From: Actinosynnema sp. ALI-1.44
GTDB lineage: Bacteria; Actinomycetota; Actinomycetes; Mycobacteriales; Pseudonocardiaceae
Assembly: GCF_001984155.1 (NCBI RefSeq)
Contig: NZ_MTQO01000049.1
Location: forward strand, 186,001-250,000
Length of the DNA: 64,000 bases
Reading direction: 5' to 3'
Below the pieces are notes generated by a model. It was not told the origin of the DNA. It searched no databases and was given only the letters and a program-made list of their open reading frames with translations. Shown in pieces: positions 17,504 to 27,311 of the stretch; positions within the stretch are counted from its first letter, which is position 1, and each line of letters begins with the position of its first letter. The position numbers and the translations under genes were made by a program.

Positions 17504-17829
17504 GCCGGAGCCCGACAGCGGGTCAACGTCATGGTCGCGTTCGCGCCGATGGGCGAACTCGGCCACCGCTATCCGCGTCACAACATGCGCATCCGAGACG
17601 CGGAGTCGCCCGACCACGTCGCCTGCGCGTCACCCATCTCGGTTGGTCGGACGGCGGACAGGGTCGAGATCGTTCAGCCATCGAGCAGAATCGGATCGGC
17701 CGCCACCGCCGTGTCGACCATCGTCATGAACCGGACAACGACAAAGCTGGAAATCAGCGGCCGCGCACATCCACGGGTACGGACGAGGCGACGCGCTGTC
17801 ATGCCATGAGCGAACGCGTCGGTGCGCTA
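17504..17829. other. Intergenic stretch without a recognisable gene
   Basis: This ~326-base gap lies between the DinB-like gene and the convergent lipoprotein gene. Short frames occur on both strands but none has a family signature or a convincing start. It marks the boundary into the accessory region and may be gene debris. Confidence 0.5.
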
Positions 17830-18159
17830 TCACTCTGTCTTCCTGCCAATGCCCGCGAGCTTGTCGGCTCGATCACCTGCGGTGACCGTGATCTCCGACC
17901 GTGGCACGACGCCCCAGGAAGGGCCACCCGCACATCCCACGCTCTGGGTGCGGGCAGGGACCGACACTTGCGCCTCCGGTTGCAACACCAGGGAGGCAAA
18001 GCGACTGAGATGCTCATCCAGCCGCTGCTGGAACTCCTGCGTCGCCACCACGGGGTCCGGCGGCGGCGGTGGTGCCGGTTGGGCCGTCGTGCACGCGGCG
18101 GTCAGCATTGTGACCGCCATGGGCAGAACCTCCAACCTGGGAATTCCTCGCCGCACCAT
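17830..18159 (-). CDS. Small proline-rich lipoprotein, unrecognised
   Basis: A 109-residue protein starting at ATG 18159, with GAGGAG about ten bases upstream. The N-terminus VLPMAVTMLTAAC is a short signal peptide with a TAAC lipobox, so a diacylglycerol-anchored lipoprotein is likely. After a proline-rich stretch (AQPAPPPPPDP) comes a short helical segment (ATQEFQQRLDEHLSRFASLV). No family was recognised. It follows the next lipoprotein gene by 14 bases on the same strand, so the two probably form an operon. Confidence 0.5.
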   Translation of the reverse strand: MVRRGIPRLEVLPMAVTMLTAACTTAQPAPPPPPDPVVATQEFQQRLDEHLSRFASLVLQPEAQVSVPARTQSVGCAGGPSWGVVPRSEITVTAGDRADKLAGIGRKTE

Positions 18160-18173
18160 CGACCACCATCTCC

Positions 18174-18635
18174 TCAACGCCTCCTGTTGCGCAGCGCGGG
18201 TGCCGCCCGGCTCGCGCCGCGACACCGAGGAACGACCGCCGCGCACGTGTCGCCCCGCACCCCCACATCCGGATGCGGGGCAGGCAAACGGAAGTAGATC
18301 TCTTCGCCGTAGAAGTCGGTGAGCCTGTTCCCGGCGGTGTCGATCCCATGAAGGCCGATGCTGACAGACAGGGCTACGTCGGTCTTGTTCGTCAGAGACG
18401 ACACCACCTCGTAGGGAGTGCCGGTTCCGGCCCGGCTGGTACCGGCCAAGCCTGCCGGGTCGCCTCGCCGCACTTCGAGCACCGCGAATCCAACCATCCC
18501 CCTGGTCGACTGGCCACCCTTCGTTGACAGGGCCTGTACTCGCACATCCACCGCCTCGCCGAGTCGGTGCTCAGGCTCGGAATCACAGCCTGTCAGGACG
18601 CTCACGAGGACCACCATCGTCGCCACCAGCCTCAT
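18174..18635 (-). CDS. Putative lipoprotein, unrecognised
   Basis: A 153-residue protein with a clear lipoprotein signal peptide (MRLVATMVVLVSVLTGCDSE, lipobox LTGC). The rest looks like a beta-rich extracytoplasmic domain (VDVRVQALSTKG, VGFAVLEVRRGD, YEVVSSLTNKTDVALSVSIG). The last ~15 residues become arginine-rich and may reflect a frameshift near 18200. It lies upstream of the proline-rich lipoprotein and downstream, on the same strand, of the small membrane protein and RHS remnant. Function is unknown. Confidence 0.6.
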   Translation of the reverse strand: MRLVATMVVLVSVLTGCDSEPEHRLGEAVDVRVQALSTKGGQSTRGMVGFAVLEVRRGDPAGLAGTSRAGTGTPYEVVSSLTNKTDVALSVSIGLHGIDTAGNRLTDFYGEEIYFRLPAPHPDVGVRGDTCAAVVPRCRGASRAAPALRNRRR

Positions 18636-18852
18636 GACCTCCCCGTAGGGCGCTGTTCCAGGTGCCGGGAAGTGAAATCGAGCCGTGGTCGGAGTAGAGC
18701 ACGCCGGGCATCTCGCAGACGTGCCAGATCGCCTGTCGTAACGCCAGCGCGGTGTTCAGCGTCGACGGTGCGCCTGTCGAGCAGCTATGGAGGCATGCGG
18801 TGGGGCCCAGTTCTGTGCCTGGCCCTCATCGCATGGAGATTCGCCTTCGTGC

Positions 18853-19074
18853 TTAGTCCTCGTTGGTGCTGTTCCCGGTTGTCGACCGTCGATACCGGCT
18901 CCATGCCACGGCAGTGTCGACGAGGAAACCACCCATCAGGCAGCCGCCGATGATCAACAGCCAGGGCGCCTGATCGATGAACACGATGCCCAGAGCGATC
19001 ACGGCCAGGATCGCGAGGCCGGCGAGGTAGTAGTACCGCTTGCCCCGCGGTTCACGGGTCTCGGATGTTCGCAT
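18853..19074 (-). CDS. Small two-segment membrane protein coupled to RHS remnant
   Basis: A 73-residue protein with two hydrophobic segments (LAGLAILAVIALGIVFI and WLLIIGGCLMGGFLVDTAVA) joined by a short loop and ending in a polar tail. Its ATG at 19074-19072 shares one base with the TGA of the RHS C-terminal frame (TGATG), so it was translated by coupling to the toxin-like gene. In polymorphic-toxin loci the gene in this position is usually the immunity protein; that role is inference and no immunity family was recognised. Confidence 0.6.
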   Translation of the reverse strand: MRTSETREPRGKRYYYLAGLAILAVIALGIVFIDQAPWLLIIGGCLMGGFLVDTAVAWSRYRRSTTGNSTNED

Positions 19075-19940
19075 CACAATAGTTTGCTCAACTTGCCACC
19101 TAGTTTGCCGAGGCCCTTGAGGAGTCCTCCACCGGCCATGGCGGTGTGAGCGTCGTCGCGGACCTCTTGGGGACTGCCACCACCGAGCTTCGATCCCAAT
19201 CCAGCTCCGGTTCCGGCGGTCATCCCGCCGACCACCAGGGCAGCACCCGCGCAGCCATCGTGCCGATGGTGCCGCCGATGAACGCGCCCCACGTCGAGGA
19301 CGTACTGGCCCCGGTGGGGTCACTGTGGTTGATCGGATCGCCTGATGCGTAGTTGTAGGGGTTTCGTTCTTGTCCAGTGGGGTCGGGTTGAGTGAAACGA
19401 CCCATGCCGGGTTGTACGTCCGGGATCCGAGGAGCAGATCACCGCGTTGGGTGCGGTACTGGCCGAGGTAGCGGAGGTTGTTGGCGTTGGCCGCCGGTCC
19501 GTTGGCGGTGGATTGACCGTAGGGGGTGTAGGTGTAGGTCGCGGCGGGAGCACCCTGGGTGTCGACCAGGCCGAGGACCGAGCCTTGGTAGTCGGTGATG
19601 GCGTTGTACCGGTTACCTTCGCCGGTTCGGATGGTCACCAGCGTGCCGCGGGGGTCCCAGCTGTAGGTGGTGGCCCACCGTTCTCTTTGACCCACATGGG
19701 GCCCAACGCTGTTTGTCCGAACACGTGGGTGCTGGTGGTTGCGCCGTTCTTTTCGGTGATGGAGCGGGGCTGGGTCTGGTCGATGCCGTCGTAGGAGGGC
19801 TCGGTAGACCTCGGTCGCGCCGCTCTTGATGCTCACCAACTGGTTGGTCGAGCTGTAGATGTGGTTCTCGGTCGGATTGGTGCGGCTGGTCAGGTTTCCG
19901 GCAGCGTCAAAGGCGTGACGTTTCCGCGCCATCCGCCCCG
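19074..19940 (-). pseudogene. RHS/YD-repeat polymorphic toxin, C-terminal remnant
   Basis: Pieces of one RHS protein lie in order but in different frames: DAAGNLTSRTNPTENHIYSS, then TTYSWDPRGTLVTIRTGEGN, AITDYQGSVLGLVDTQGA and NLRYLGQYRTQRGDLLLGSR. The core-closing GRFTQPDPTGQERNPYNYAS and DPINHSDPTG follow. After the core comes a short glycine-rich tail ending in LLKGLGKLGGKLSKLL. Frame changes occur near 19800, 19690, 19400 and 19255. The YD-repeat body upstream of ~19940 is missing. It is a truncated, frameshifted 3' end of a cell-surface or secreted toxin gene. Confidence 0.8.
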
Positions 19941-20005
19941 CCCGGTGGAGGATCGAGTGGAGTGGACGCCGTGAGACGCTCAAGCCGGAATGAGAGCATG
20001 GCGCG

Positions 20006-22078
20006 GTGGCCGGATTGCACATGGACATTCGAGCGGCGATCGGCCGTGTTCTACGGAGTTCGGAGTTCGGGCACTACGCCGATCACGAGCACGAGATCCG
20101 GCGGCGCGTGGGGGAGGACGCCGAGGCGATCAACGAGGATGTCCTGCAGGCGCGGTACGAGTACGGCGTCGGCGATCGCGCAGTCGTCAGCTGGGACGAG
20201 CTGATCGGCCTGGTGCTGAGGTTGCTGCTGCTCGTGCCGGTGGTCGCCGGTGCGCTGGCGGCAGCGATATACCTCTGGAACAGTCCGGAAGCGGAGCTGC
20301 AGCGGATCGACGGGCTTGCCGCGTACAAGAACTGGGTCGCCGGCTTGTGCGCCGGGCTCTTTCTCCACCAGGGCGCGGCTGTGGTGCGGGTCGTGAAACG
20401 GCAGGTCGTCCGGTGGAGAGCGGATATCTTCTCCAGCAAGGAGGCGGCCGATGCCTACCAGGCCGCACTGGCTGCCAAGGCGCGGGAGCTGGTCTCCCAC
20501 GCCATCAACGACGTGCTCGGTTCGCGTGGCGTGGTGGCGTTCCCGACCTACGCCCCGCGCCTTGTCGAGCTGGACACGTCGACGATCACGCCGTCGGCGA
20601 CGGTCAACCAGGTCAAGGAGTTCATCGAGAGCCACGAGTCCTCGGCGATCGGGCTGGCAGGAAACCGCGGGTCGGGCAAGTCGACCGTGCTGCGCGCGCT
20701 GACGCGAAGCCCGGAACTCAGCCCGTTCGTCACCGTGGTCGCGTCACCGGTGAAGTACGACGCGGGGGAGTTTCTGCGGCGGCTGCTCCACGAAGTGGCT
20801 GTCACGATCAACCGCCGCGCCAACTCCGATGACGACGCACCAGTACGCCGACGGGGCAACCGACTGGCTCTCGCCCTGTTCTGGCTGGCCGGACTGACCG
20901 GTGCGGCGATGATCCTGATCAAGGTCCTTCCGGTGATGCCCGTGCTCAAGCGCATCGACCTGGTGCTCGTCCTGGGATGCGTTCTGCTCGGTGCCGCGAT
21001 CATCAACGCGGTGGTGGCGGTCGCGCGCCGGATGGCCTCATCGGGGGACACCAGCCTCCCACCAGACGTTCGCCGTGCCCGCGAACTGCTGCACGCGCTG
21101 CAATGGGAAGTCGAACGAGGAACCAACCTCAAGACGACTGTGAAGGTGCAGAACGTCCTCGAGGGATCGGCGGAGCGCACGAGCAAGGACAAGAGCCGTG
21201 CCATGTCACACGCAGACCTGGTGCTGGCCTTGCAGGAGCTCCTGCACCTGTTCGTGAAGTATAACTACCCGTGGAAACACCTGGTCGTGTGCATCGACGA
21301 ACTGGACAAACTCGACCAGCCGGAGCACTTGGTCAGTGTCGTCAATGAGCTCAAGGACGTCTTCCACATCCGCGGTGTCCACTTCGTGGTGACCGTGTCG
21401 ACCGACGCCCTGCGGTCGTTCGAGAGCCGCGGTCTCGCCGACCGCGACGCCTTCGACTCGGCGTTCGACACGGTGATCTCCACGCGCTGGCTGACCATGG
21501 ACGAGTCGGTGGACGTCATCATCTCCCGGGCAGGAGGGTTCGCCGCCGAGATCGCCAAGTTCTGCCACGCCTGGTCAGGCGGGCTCGTGCGTGACCTGCT
21601 CCGAGCTGCGCGCAAGGCCGTCGAGCTCCAGAAGTCCTCCGGCCAGGCGCTCACGGTCAGCGAGATCGTCAACGGCCTGATCTTTGACGACCTCCACTCG
21701 GTCACCCTGACCTCGTTGCGGAGCCTGGAGTCCGCCAATCCCGACGTGGCGTCGCTCTGGGAGTTGCAGTGCATGCTCGAACGGGGACGCGACGGAGAAG
21801 AGCTGTGCCCCTCGGCTGTGGCCGCGCTGAACTTCACGAACGAGGCATTCGAGGTGTTGCAGGCAAAGGTGCGGCTCGGCCTGCACCTGATCAACCTCGC
21901 AGGCACCTCCGGTGACGCTGACGCCGCCCTCATCCAGATCGGTAACGCCATGGGGAAGATCGCAGGCCCGAAGCCGATGCGGGACAACGCGGTGACCAAC
22001 GCAGTAGCACTCACCCCGGGCACCAGGCTGACGACGACCAGCAGCGAAAGGCACCTGCGTGGGCCTGACTCGTTTTGA
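20006..22078 (+). CDS. KAP-type membrane P-loop NTPase
   Basis: A 690-residue ATPase. Walker A is GLAGNRGSGKSTVL with Lys225 and Walker B is LVVCIDELDKLD with Asp431-Glu432. Two hydrophobic segments (ALFWLAGLTGAAMILIKVLP, LVLVLGCVLLGAAIINAVVA) lie between Walker A and Walker B. This insertion is the hallmark of KAP-family NTPases; two more segments sit near residues 65-115. The ATPase would face the cytoplasm on the inner membrane. KAP-like NTPases occur in mobile and defence regions, but function here is unknown. The start is GTG 20006; ATG 20021 is possible. The gene converges with the helicase-nuclease, leaving 43 bases. Confidence 0.85.
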   Translation: MAGLHMDIRAAIGRVLRSSEFGHYADHEHEIRRRVGEDAEAINEDVLQARYEYGVGDRAVVSWDELIGLVLRLLLLVPVVAGALAAAIYLWNSPEAELQRIDGLAAYKNWVAGLCAGLFLHQGAAVVRVVKRQVVRWRADIFSSKEAADAYQAALAAKARELVSHAINDVLGSRGVVAFPTYAPRLVELDTSTITPSATVNQVKEFIESHESSAIGLAGNRGSGKSTVLRALTRSPELSPFVTVVASPVKYDAGEFLRRLLHEVAVTINRRANSDDDAPVRRRGNRLALALFWLAGLTGAAMILIKVLPVMPVLKRIDLVLVLGCVLLGAAIINAVVAVARRMASSGDTSLPPDVRRARELLHALQWEVERGTNLKTTVKVQNVLEGSAERTSKDKSRAMSHADLVLALQELLHLFVKYNYPWKHLVVCIDELDKLDQPEHLVSVVNELKDVFHIRGVHFVVTVSTDALRSFESRGLADRDAFDSAFDTVISTRWLTMDESVDVIISRAGGFAAEIAKFCHAWSGGLVRDLLRAARKAVELQKSSGQALTVSEIVNGLIFDDLHSVTLTSLRSLESANPDVASLWELQCMLERGRDGEELCPSAVAALNFTNEAFEVLQAKVRLGLHLINLAGTSGDADAALIQIGNAMGKIAGPKPMRDNAVTNAVALTPGTRLTTTSSERHLRGPDSF

Positions 22079-22121
22079 CGGACAGCTCCGGCCCATTCCG
22101 GCGAACCGACTTCTGGCGCCG

Positions 22122-25100
22122 TCAGAATCGGAGGCTCTGGACTGCGGCGAAGCGGTTCTTGACGTTGTCGGTCAACCGTTTCAAGCCCAGCAGTTCCAAC
22201 ACGGCACGCTGCAGCGCCTCGACGCCGGTGTTCCCGTCCCGTTCAACGACGTAGTCGAGCAGGGCCGCCAATTCCTTCGGAGGCACCTCGTCGAAGGACC
22301 GCGGTCCCAGGTGGCGCGTCCGCACCTCTGGTTGTTCGGGCAACCGGTAGGTGCGCGATTTGACCCCGCTCTCGCCGAGCGGGTTGTCTTCAACGAGCTT
22401 CCCTTCCCGGACCGCCTGTGCGATCGCCTTGTTCAACTCGCTCGCGATCGGCTTCGTCACCCTGATCGCACCCGACGCACGGACGTAGGCGGTGTGCAGC
22501 CGGCTACCGACCACAGGTCCCTCAGCCTCAACGAGGTGCATCAAGCCCTCGATCAGTTCCCGCCGTGACGCTTCAGCAACCTGGACCACAGTTCCGTCGA
22601 ACTGCCGGTACTCCGCAAGCACGGCGTCCACAGCGGGTGCCATCCGCTCCTCGACTACCAGAGCCGATGACTCGTCTTCGTGCGCCACAACAAACGGCAC
22701 GGCGGCGTCCGCTCCAGAAACCGGTGCCTCGGACGCCGGTACGACGGGCTCAACCACGACCTGTGTGGGCACGGTCTGCTCTGGCGTTATCCGCTCGGCA
22801 GCCGCTTGCATAGTTGTCGTGGGCTTGACGACTACCGCCGACGGACGCGGCACCTCAAGTGCCTGGTCCTCGACGTCCGGCATCCAGCCGGAGGGATGGA
22901 TGTCCAACTCGTGCAACGTCGCCCACAGCCTGGCCAGAACTGCCGGCCGGTCGGCGTAGAACTCCGATTCGCGGATCCGGAAGAACCGCCAGCCGCACCG
23001 TTCCAGATCACGCTGCCGGGCGAGATCACGCTCATAGGCCTCCGGGCCATGCCACGCGTCGCCGTCGCACTCGACCGCCAGCCTGGTCTTGCCGCCCACC
23101 ACCACCAGGTCGATCCGGTAGCCCTCGGCCGGGAACTCCGGGATCACGCTGTACCCGCGGTCCACGAGTCTGTTGAACACCCGCTGCTCGAACAACGACT
23201 CGAACGGCTCCACCCGCCGATCCTCGGGCACGACCGTGTGCCTGGCGTCGTCCTGATCCCCCGCGTGCCCGGACACCGCGTAGCAGTAGTCCAGCAACTG
23301 GAACCGCATGTCCTCGGGGTTGCCGAGGTCGGACAGGCGCAGTGAGTGGAACACCCACATCTGGTCCTTGGCACGGGACGCGGCGACGTTGAACCGTTGG
23401 ACGTACAGGTCCTGGGTCAGCGCGCCGATCCGCTTCTCAGGCTCCGCGGCCTTGACCATGGACAGGAACATCACGTTGCGCTCGGAGCCCTGGAAGTCGG
23501 CCGAGTCACCGCATCGCAGGTCGCGTGCTTTCCATTCCTCCGGCGGGATGCGCTCCAGCAAGCGCTTCTCGATCGCCTTGGCCTGGGCCCGGCCGAGCAG
23601 CGACACGACACCGAACGTCAGGCCGTCGTAGCGGGGATCGGTAATGCACTTCTCGATCTGGTCGACGATGGCGTCCGCTTCCACAGGATTGACCTTGTCA
23701 GTCACGCCGCGCTCGTAGCCGTTGTCGAGGAATACCGGCTTGATCGGCTGCAGGCGGTCCGCTCCGTATTGGCGTACGGGCACCAACCGGATGCCGTCGG
23801 GCTCGTAGGCGATCCGGTTGGAGAAGCCGATGATCTCGGGCACGCAGCGCCGGTGCTCAATCAGCGTGGTCATGCCCTCGTAGCGCATCTTCGCCTCGTC
23901 GAACAGGCTGCGCTTGGGATCTTGCCACGACGCGCGGTATGGGTCGTCCCACAGGTACTGGTCGGCGAGGTCGCGCAGCTGCTGCTGGTCGATACCCACG
24001 GCTGTGGGCGAGACCTGCTTGTCGTCGCCGATGACCACGATTTTGGGCGCGAGGTACTGCAGGAACGTCGCTTCCAGACCCGCCTGCGAGGCCTCGTCGA
24101 CCACCACGACGTCGAACATGTCCGGCTGGACGCGCAATTGCTCGGCGATCCGATAGACGGGCATGATCCACACCGGCACCGCCGGGCGACAGCGGTCCAT
24201 GGCCGCCTTGATGTCGGCCCTGCGCTTGTCGGCGAAGACACCGGTCCCTTTACCGAGCAGCTTGACCAACTGGGCGTACTGGAGCAGGTCGGCACGGGCC
24301 TTGCCGGAAAGTCGCTCGGGTGCCACGGCGTGTCCCCACGCCCGTTCGGCCGCAAGCTGCTCGACCCGACGCCGCAGCTCTTCCTCGGTGCGCAGCACCT
24401 CAACCTGCAGGGCATTTACATCTTCGGCACCGCGCCCCAGTACCCATGCTCGCGCCACGGCCCACGCCCACGTCGCGTCCCAGCAGGCCAGCCTGTCCAC
24501 CCAGCTGGAGTCGTGCGGGTCGGCGGATACGGCCTTGTGCACGCCGGGGAGCAAGCGACTCAGGGCTGCCGCGATCTCGTCGCGTCGACGCGCCAACCGT
24601 GCGACCTCGGTCAGACGCACCAGCCGCTGGTGGGCGGCTGCGTACGATTCGTGGTGCCGCTCTTCTACGGCTTGCAACAGCTGCTTCACGCAGGGCGCAG
24701 CATCCGCCCATTGCGCCACATTGGCGATGGTCCGTGTGACCTCCAGCAGTGGCGCGGTGGCAGCGGCGCGTGCGTCGGAAGCCGCAGCAGCGTCGACGAG
24801 CCGGGCGTAGGTCTGCACGGCGTCGAAGTCAGTCCAGTTCGGACGCGGGAGATCGAGTCCTGCCAGGCTGCGTTCCTCTGCTTCGAGCGCTTCCCCCAGC
24901 GTCAGCACACGGTGCAGCTGCGCGAGCTCGGTCACGTGCCACTGCAGTCGTTCGCTCAGCGTGTCCTCTGCGGGAATGCGCACTGAATCTGGCCACGCCT
25001 TGTCCAGCGCGCCCAGCGTCCTAGTGGCCTCCGCCCAGGTCAGGAACATGTCGAGCTGGTCGGCCCTGGTGGGCGGAACGCCGTTGACCCGCACCGCCTG

Positions 25101-27311
25101 AAACAACGGCTGGGCCTGCTTCACCGCCTTGGGAGTGAAGGCACCCATCTTGGGCGAGCCGTCCGAGTTGATCTTGAGGCTGCCGCCGTCGCCGACGTGC
25201 GCACGAAGCGCACCGGCCAAGGCAACGAGCGTGCCCAGCTCGGCGTTGCCGACCTTCACCTCGGTGAGCGGACCGAGCCGGTCGATGAGAGGGCCTACGC
25301 GCCCGATGAGCTGGCCGACCTGCTCGCCACGCGACCGCCAGATGTTCGCACGGCCGGCGAGCACATCGGACAGTGCGTCGTTCATCCACTCCTCGCGCCG
25401 CCGCGACAAGTCCTCGGCCTCCCGCGCGAACCCGTTGAGCCGCTGCCGCAGCACCGTTCGAGTGGCCTGATCCAGGCGACGGACGGCATCGAAAGCCGTG
25501 TGCCGTGCGAGGCTGCTGTGCCCCTCCTCGGCGGAGATAGCCTGCCGCTCCACGGTCACCAGAGCGACGAACGCGTCGGGTTCAGGTACATCGGCGAGGG
25601 ACAACAGCCTCAGCCGCGACTCCGGCTCGTCCGCGTTCAGCGCGTCGTCCACGACGCTCCGGTGCCAGTCGACAATGTCGCCCGCAGGGACCGGAGACGG
25701 GACGACATCGGTCACAGCAGTCAGGTCGGCCACCCAACCGAAGCGCTCCCGTTCAGCTTCCACACGCTGCGCGATAGCCGCGAGCGTGCCACGATAGGCG
25801 CCGACCTCGTTCTCGGCCACCTCTTCGCCGCGTGCGTCGACCAGCCGGCGGTACAGCCCAGCGCGACGTCGGCGAAGATCTTCGATCGCCGCGATATGTT
25901 CCTCGACAGCCCGCCGCGCGACCTCAGCGTCGTACTCGCCCGCTACATGACTGATCCGCTCCACAGCGACCTTGAGCTCCGCCAGATCCGAACGGGACGA
26001 GCCGACCACCGACACGGCCAATGGTGTGATTGACTCGGGCAGTTTCGCCCGCACCTCTTTCAACGCGCGATCGGTGTGCGCGGTGACCAGCACCCGCTTG
26101 CCCTGCGCGAGAAGGTGGGACAGCAGCGCCGCAACGGTGTGAGTCTTGCCGGTTCCGGGTGGACCCTGGACAAGCGTCTGGGCCTTCGCGTCGACCTGCG
26201 CGAGAACTCGCAACTGCCGATCGTTGACCGGCAACGGCAAAAAGGGATCGGAGTCGATCTCCACGAGTGCGCCCGGCTCAGGCGAGCGCTCAGCCGCCGG
26301 GCGATGGTCCGGATCGACCAGCGGGAGCAGTCCATCCGGGACCATGCCGGACTCGGCGATCTGCACCGCGACCGAATCGAGGATGTCGACGATCCCCTGA
26401 CGGGAACGCCTACGCAGAATGACCGCGGGCGCGAACGCCGCCACAGCGTGCGCTGCAGGCTTCTGTGGATCATCCTCGTCGACGTAGGCAGCGTCACCGT
26501 CGAGGGCATGCACCAGTCGCCGCACCACACCGCCCACAACGTCGCGGTGCACAACAGCGACATCCAGCTGACGGGCCTCGTTCCTGATCAGCACGACGTG
26601 CTGCGGATTGGCCACCCGACCGGGGTCCAACATGTCCAATTCGACGTTCAAGCCGCCCGCGACCTCCGTCTGATGGAGAGTCAGCTGTCCGGTGTCATCG
26701 TCGAAGTGGATCACGGCAGGCACGGTAATGAGATGCCGCCGGACGACATAGTGACCGGCCGGCGCCCAGGACAGACATCCGGCGCCGACGACCAGCTCAA
26801 GTTCCTCAGCGTGTCCCGCCGCAGCGACGTAGGCGGAGAACAGGTCGTTGTAGACAGTTCGAACCGGTCGATCCGTCCGTTCAGCCTCGGCCCAAAGCGA
26901 CCACCGAGCCACCCACTCCGCGTGAGCATCACGCGTCTCGGGTACGTCGTCGAGCACCGTGCGCTGCTCGCCTTCACCGATCGCTTCCCGCAGGCGCGGC
27001 GGGGCGGCCGGGTCGTCCCATTCCCCATCCAGCCACAGCCGAAGCTCCGCGTCAGGCTCAGGTGGATCTTGGAAGGCCACCCGTTCGACAGTGAGCAAGG
27101 CGCTGCCGGGCTCTGGCGTGTCTTCGTGGTGCGTGGGTCGAATGGCAGGGTGCTCAGGCAGCTGACCAAACCACAGCACCGACTCGTGACTGTCGGTCGT
27201 GCGAGGCGGGTTGGACTTGAGCTGTTGACTTCGCGCGAGGAACTCGAAAAGCCGAACCGCCCGATCAACCGCATTGCTTTGCGGATTCGAAGCAGCGCCG
27301 TCGTTCGCCAC
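22122..27311 (-). CDS. Large SF1 helicase fused to DUF559/Vsr-like nuclease
   Basis: A 1,729-residue protein. An N-terminal region of ~370 residues is unassigned. The split UPF1-like SF1 helicase has Walker A GPPGTGKT (Lys389), a ~650-residue coiled/helical insert, Walker B VVVVDEASQ (Asp1072-Glu1073), GDDKQVSPTAVG, and late motifs FQGSERNVMFLSM and FNVAASRAKDQMWVFHS. A C-terminal PD-(D/E)xK-type nuclease follows, with Asp1401 in YRIDLVV and Glu1414 in VECDGD, then WHGPEAYERDLARQRDLE. A winged-helix-like tail of ~250 residues ends the protein. GTG 27311 was chosen because GAGGAAGGGA lies just upstream. Helicases of this architecture are common in anti-phage islands. Confidence 0.85.
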   Translation of the reverse strand: MANDGAASNPQSNAVDRAVRLFEFLARSQQLKSNPPRTTDSHESVLWFGQLPEHPAIRPTHHEDTPEPGSALLTVERVAFQDPPEPDAELRLWLDGEWDDPAAPPRLREAIGEGEQRTVLDDVPETRDAHAEWVARWSLWAEAERTDRPVRTVYNDLFSAYVAAAGHAEELELVVGAGCLSWAPAGHYVVRRHLITVPAVIHFDDDTGQLTLHQTEVAGGLNVELDMLDPGRVANPQHVVLIRNEARQLDVAVVHRDVVGGVVRRLVHALDGDAAYVDEDDPQKPAAHAVAAFAPAVILRRRSRQGIVDILDSVAVQIAESGMVPDGLLPLVDPDHRPAAERSPEPGALVEIDSDPFLPLPVNDRQLRVLAQVDAKAQTLVQGPPGTGKTHTVAALLSHLLAQGKRVLVTAHTDRALKEVRAKLPESITPLAVSVVGSSRSDLAELKVAVERISHVAGEYDAEVARRAVEEHIAAIEDLRRRRAGLYRRLVDARGEEVAENEVGAYRGTLAAIAQRVEAERERFGWVADLTAVTDVVPSPVPAGDIVDWHRSVVDDALNADEPESRLRLLSLADVPEPDAFVALVTVERQAISAEEGHSSLARHTAFDAVRRLDQATRTVLRQRLNGFAREAEDLSRRREEWMNDALSDVLAGRANIWRSRGEQVGQLIGRVGPLIDRLGPLTEVKVGNAELGTLVALAGALRAHVGDGGSLKINSDGSPKMGAFTPKAVKQAQPLFQAVRVNGVPPTRADQLDMFLTWAEATRTLGALDKAWPDSVRIPAEDTLSERLQWHVTELAQLHRVLTLGEALEAEERSLAGLDLPRPNWTDFDAVQTYARLVDAAAASDARAAATAPLLEVTRTIANVAQWADAAPCVKQLLQAVEERHHESYAAAHQRLVRLTEVARLARRRDEIAAALSRLLPGVHKAVSADPHDSSWVDRLACWDATWAWAVARAWVLGRGAEDVNALQVEVLRTEEELRRRVEQLAAERAWGHAVAPERLSGKARADLLQYAQLVKLLGKGTGVFADKRRADIKAAMDRCRPAVPVWIMPVYRIAEQLRVQPDMFDVVVVDEASQAGLEATFLQYLAPKIVVIGDDKQVSPTAVGIDQQQLRDLADQYLWDDPYRASWQDPKRSLFDEAKMRYEGMTTLIEHRRCVPEIIGFSNRIAYEPDGIRLVPVRQYGADRLQPIKPVFLDNGYERGVTDKVNPVEADAIVDQIEKCITDPRYDGLTFGVVSLLGRAQAKAIEKRLLERIPPEEWKARDLRCGDSADFQGSERNVMFLSMVKAAEPEKRIGALTQDLYVQRFNVAASRAKDQMWVFHSLRLSDLGNPEDMRFQLLDYCYAVSGHAGDQDDARHTVVPEDRRVEPFESLFEQRVFNRLVDRGYSVIPEFPAEGYRIDLVVVGGKTRLAVECDGDAWHGPEAYERDLARQRDLERCGWRFFRIRESEFYADRPAVLARLWATLHELDIHPSGWMPDVEDQALEVPRPSAVVVKPTTTMQAAAERITPEQTVPTQVVVEPVVPASEAPVSGADAAVPFVVAHEDESSALVVEERMAPAVDAVLAEYRQFDGTVVQVAEASRRELIEGLMHLVEAEGPVVGSRLHTAYVRASGAIRVTKPIASELNKAIAQAVREGKLVEDNPLGESGVKSRTYRLPEQPEVRTRHLGPRSFDEVPPKELAALLDYVVERDGNTGVEALQRAVLELLGLKRLTDNVKNRFAAVQSLRF

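Noticed and set aside
22076-22140. Bidirectional terminator between the KAP and helicase genes
   Set aside because: Only a six-base stem (TGACGG/CCGTCA) with a long loop was found, too weak to call.
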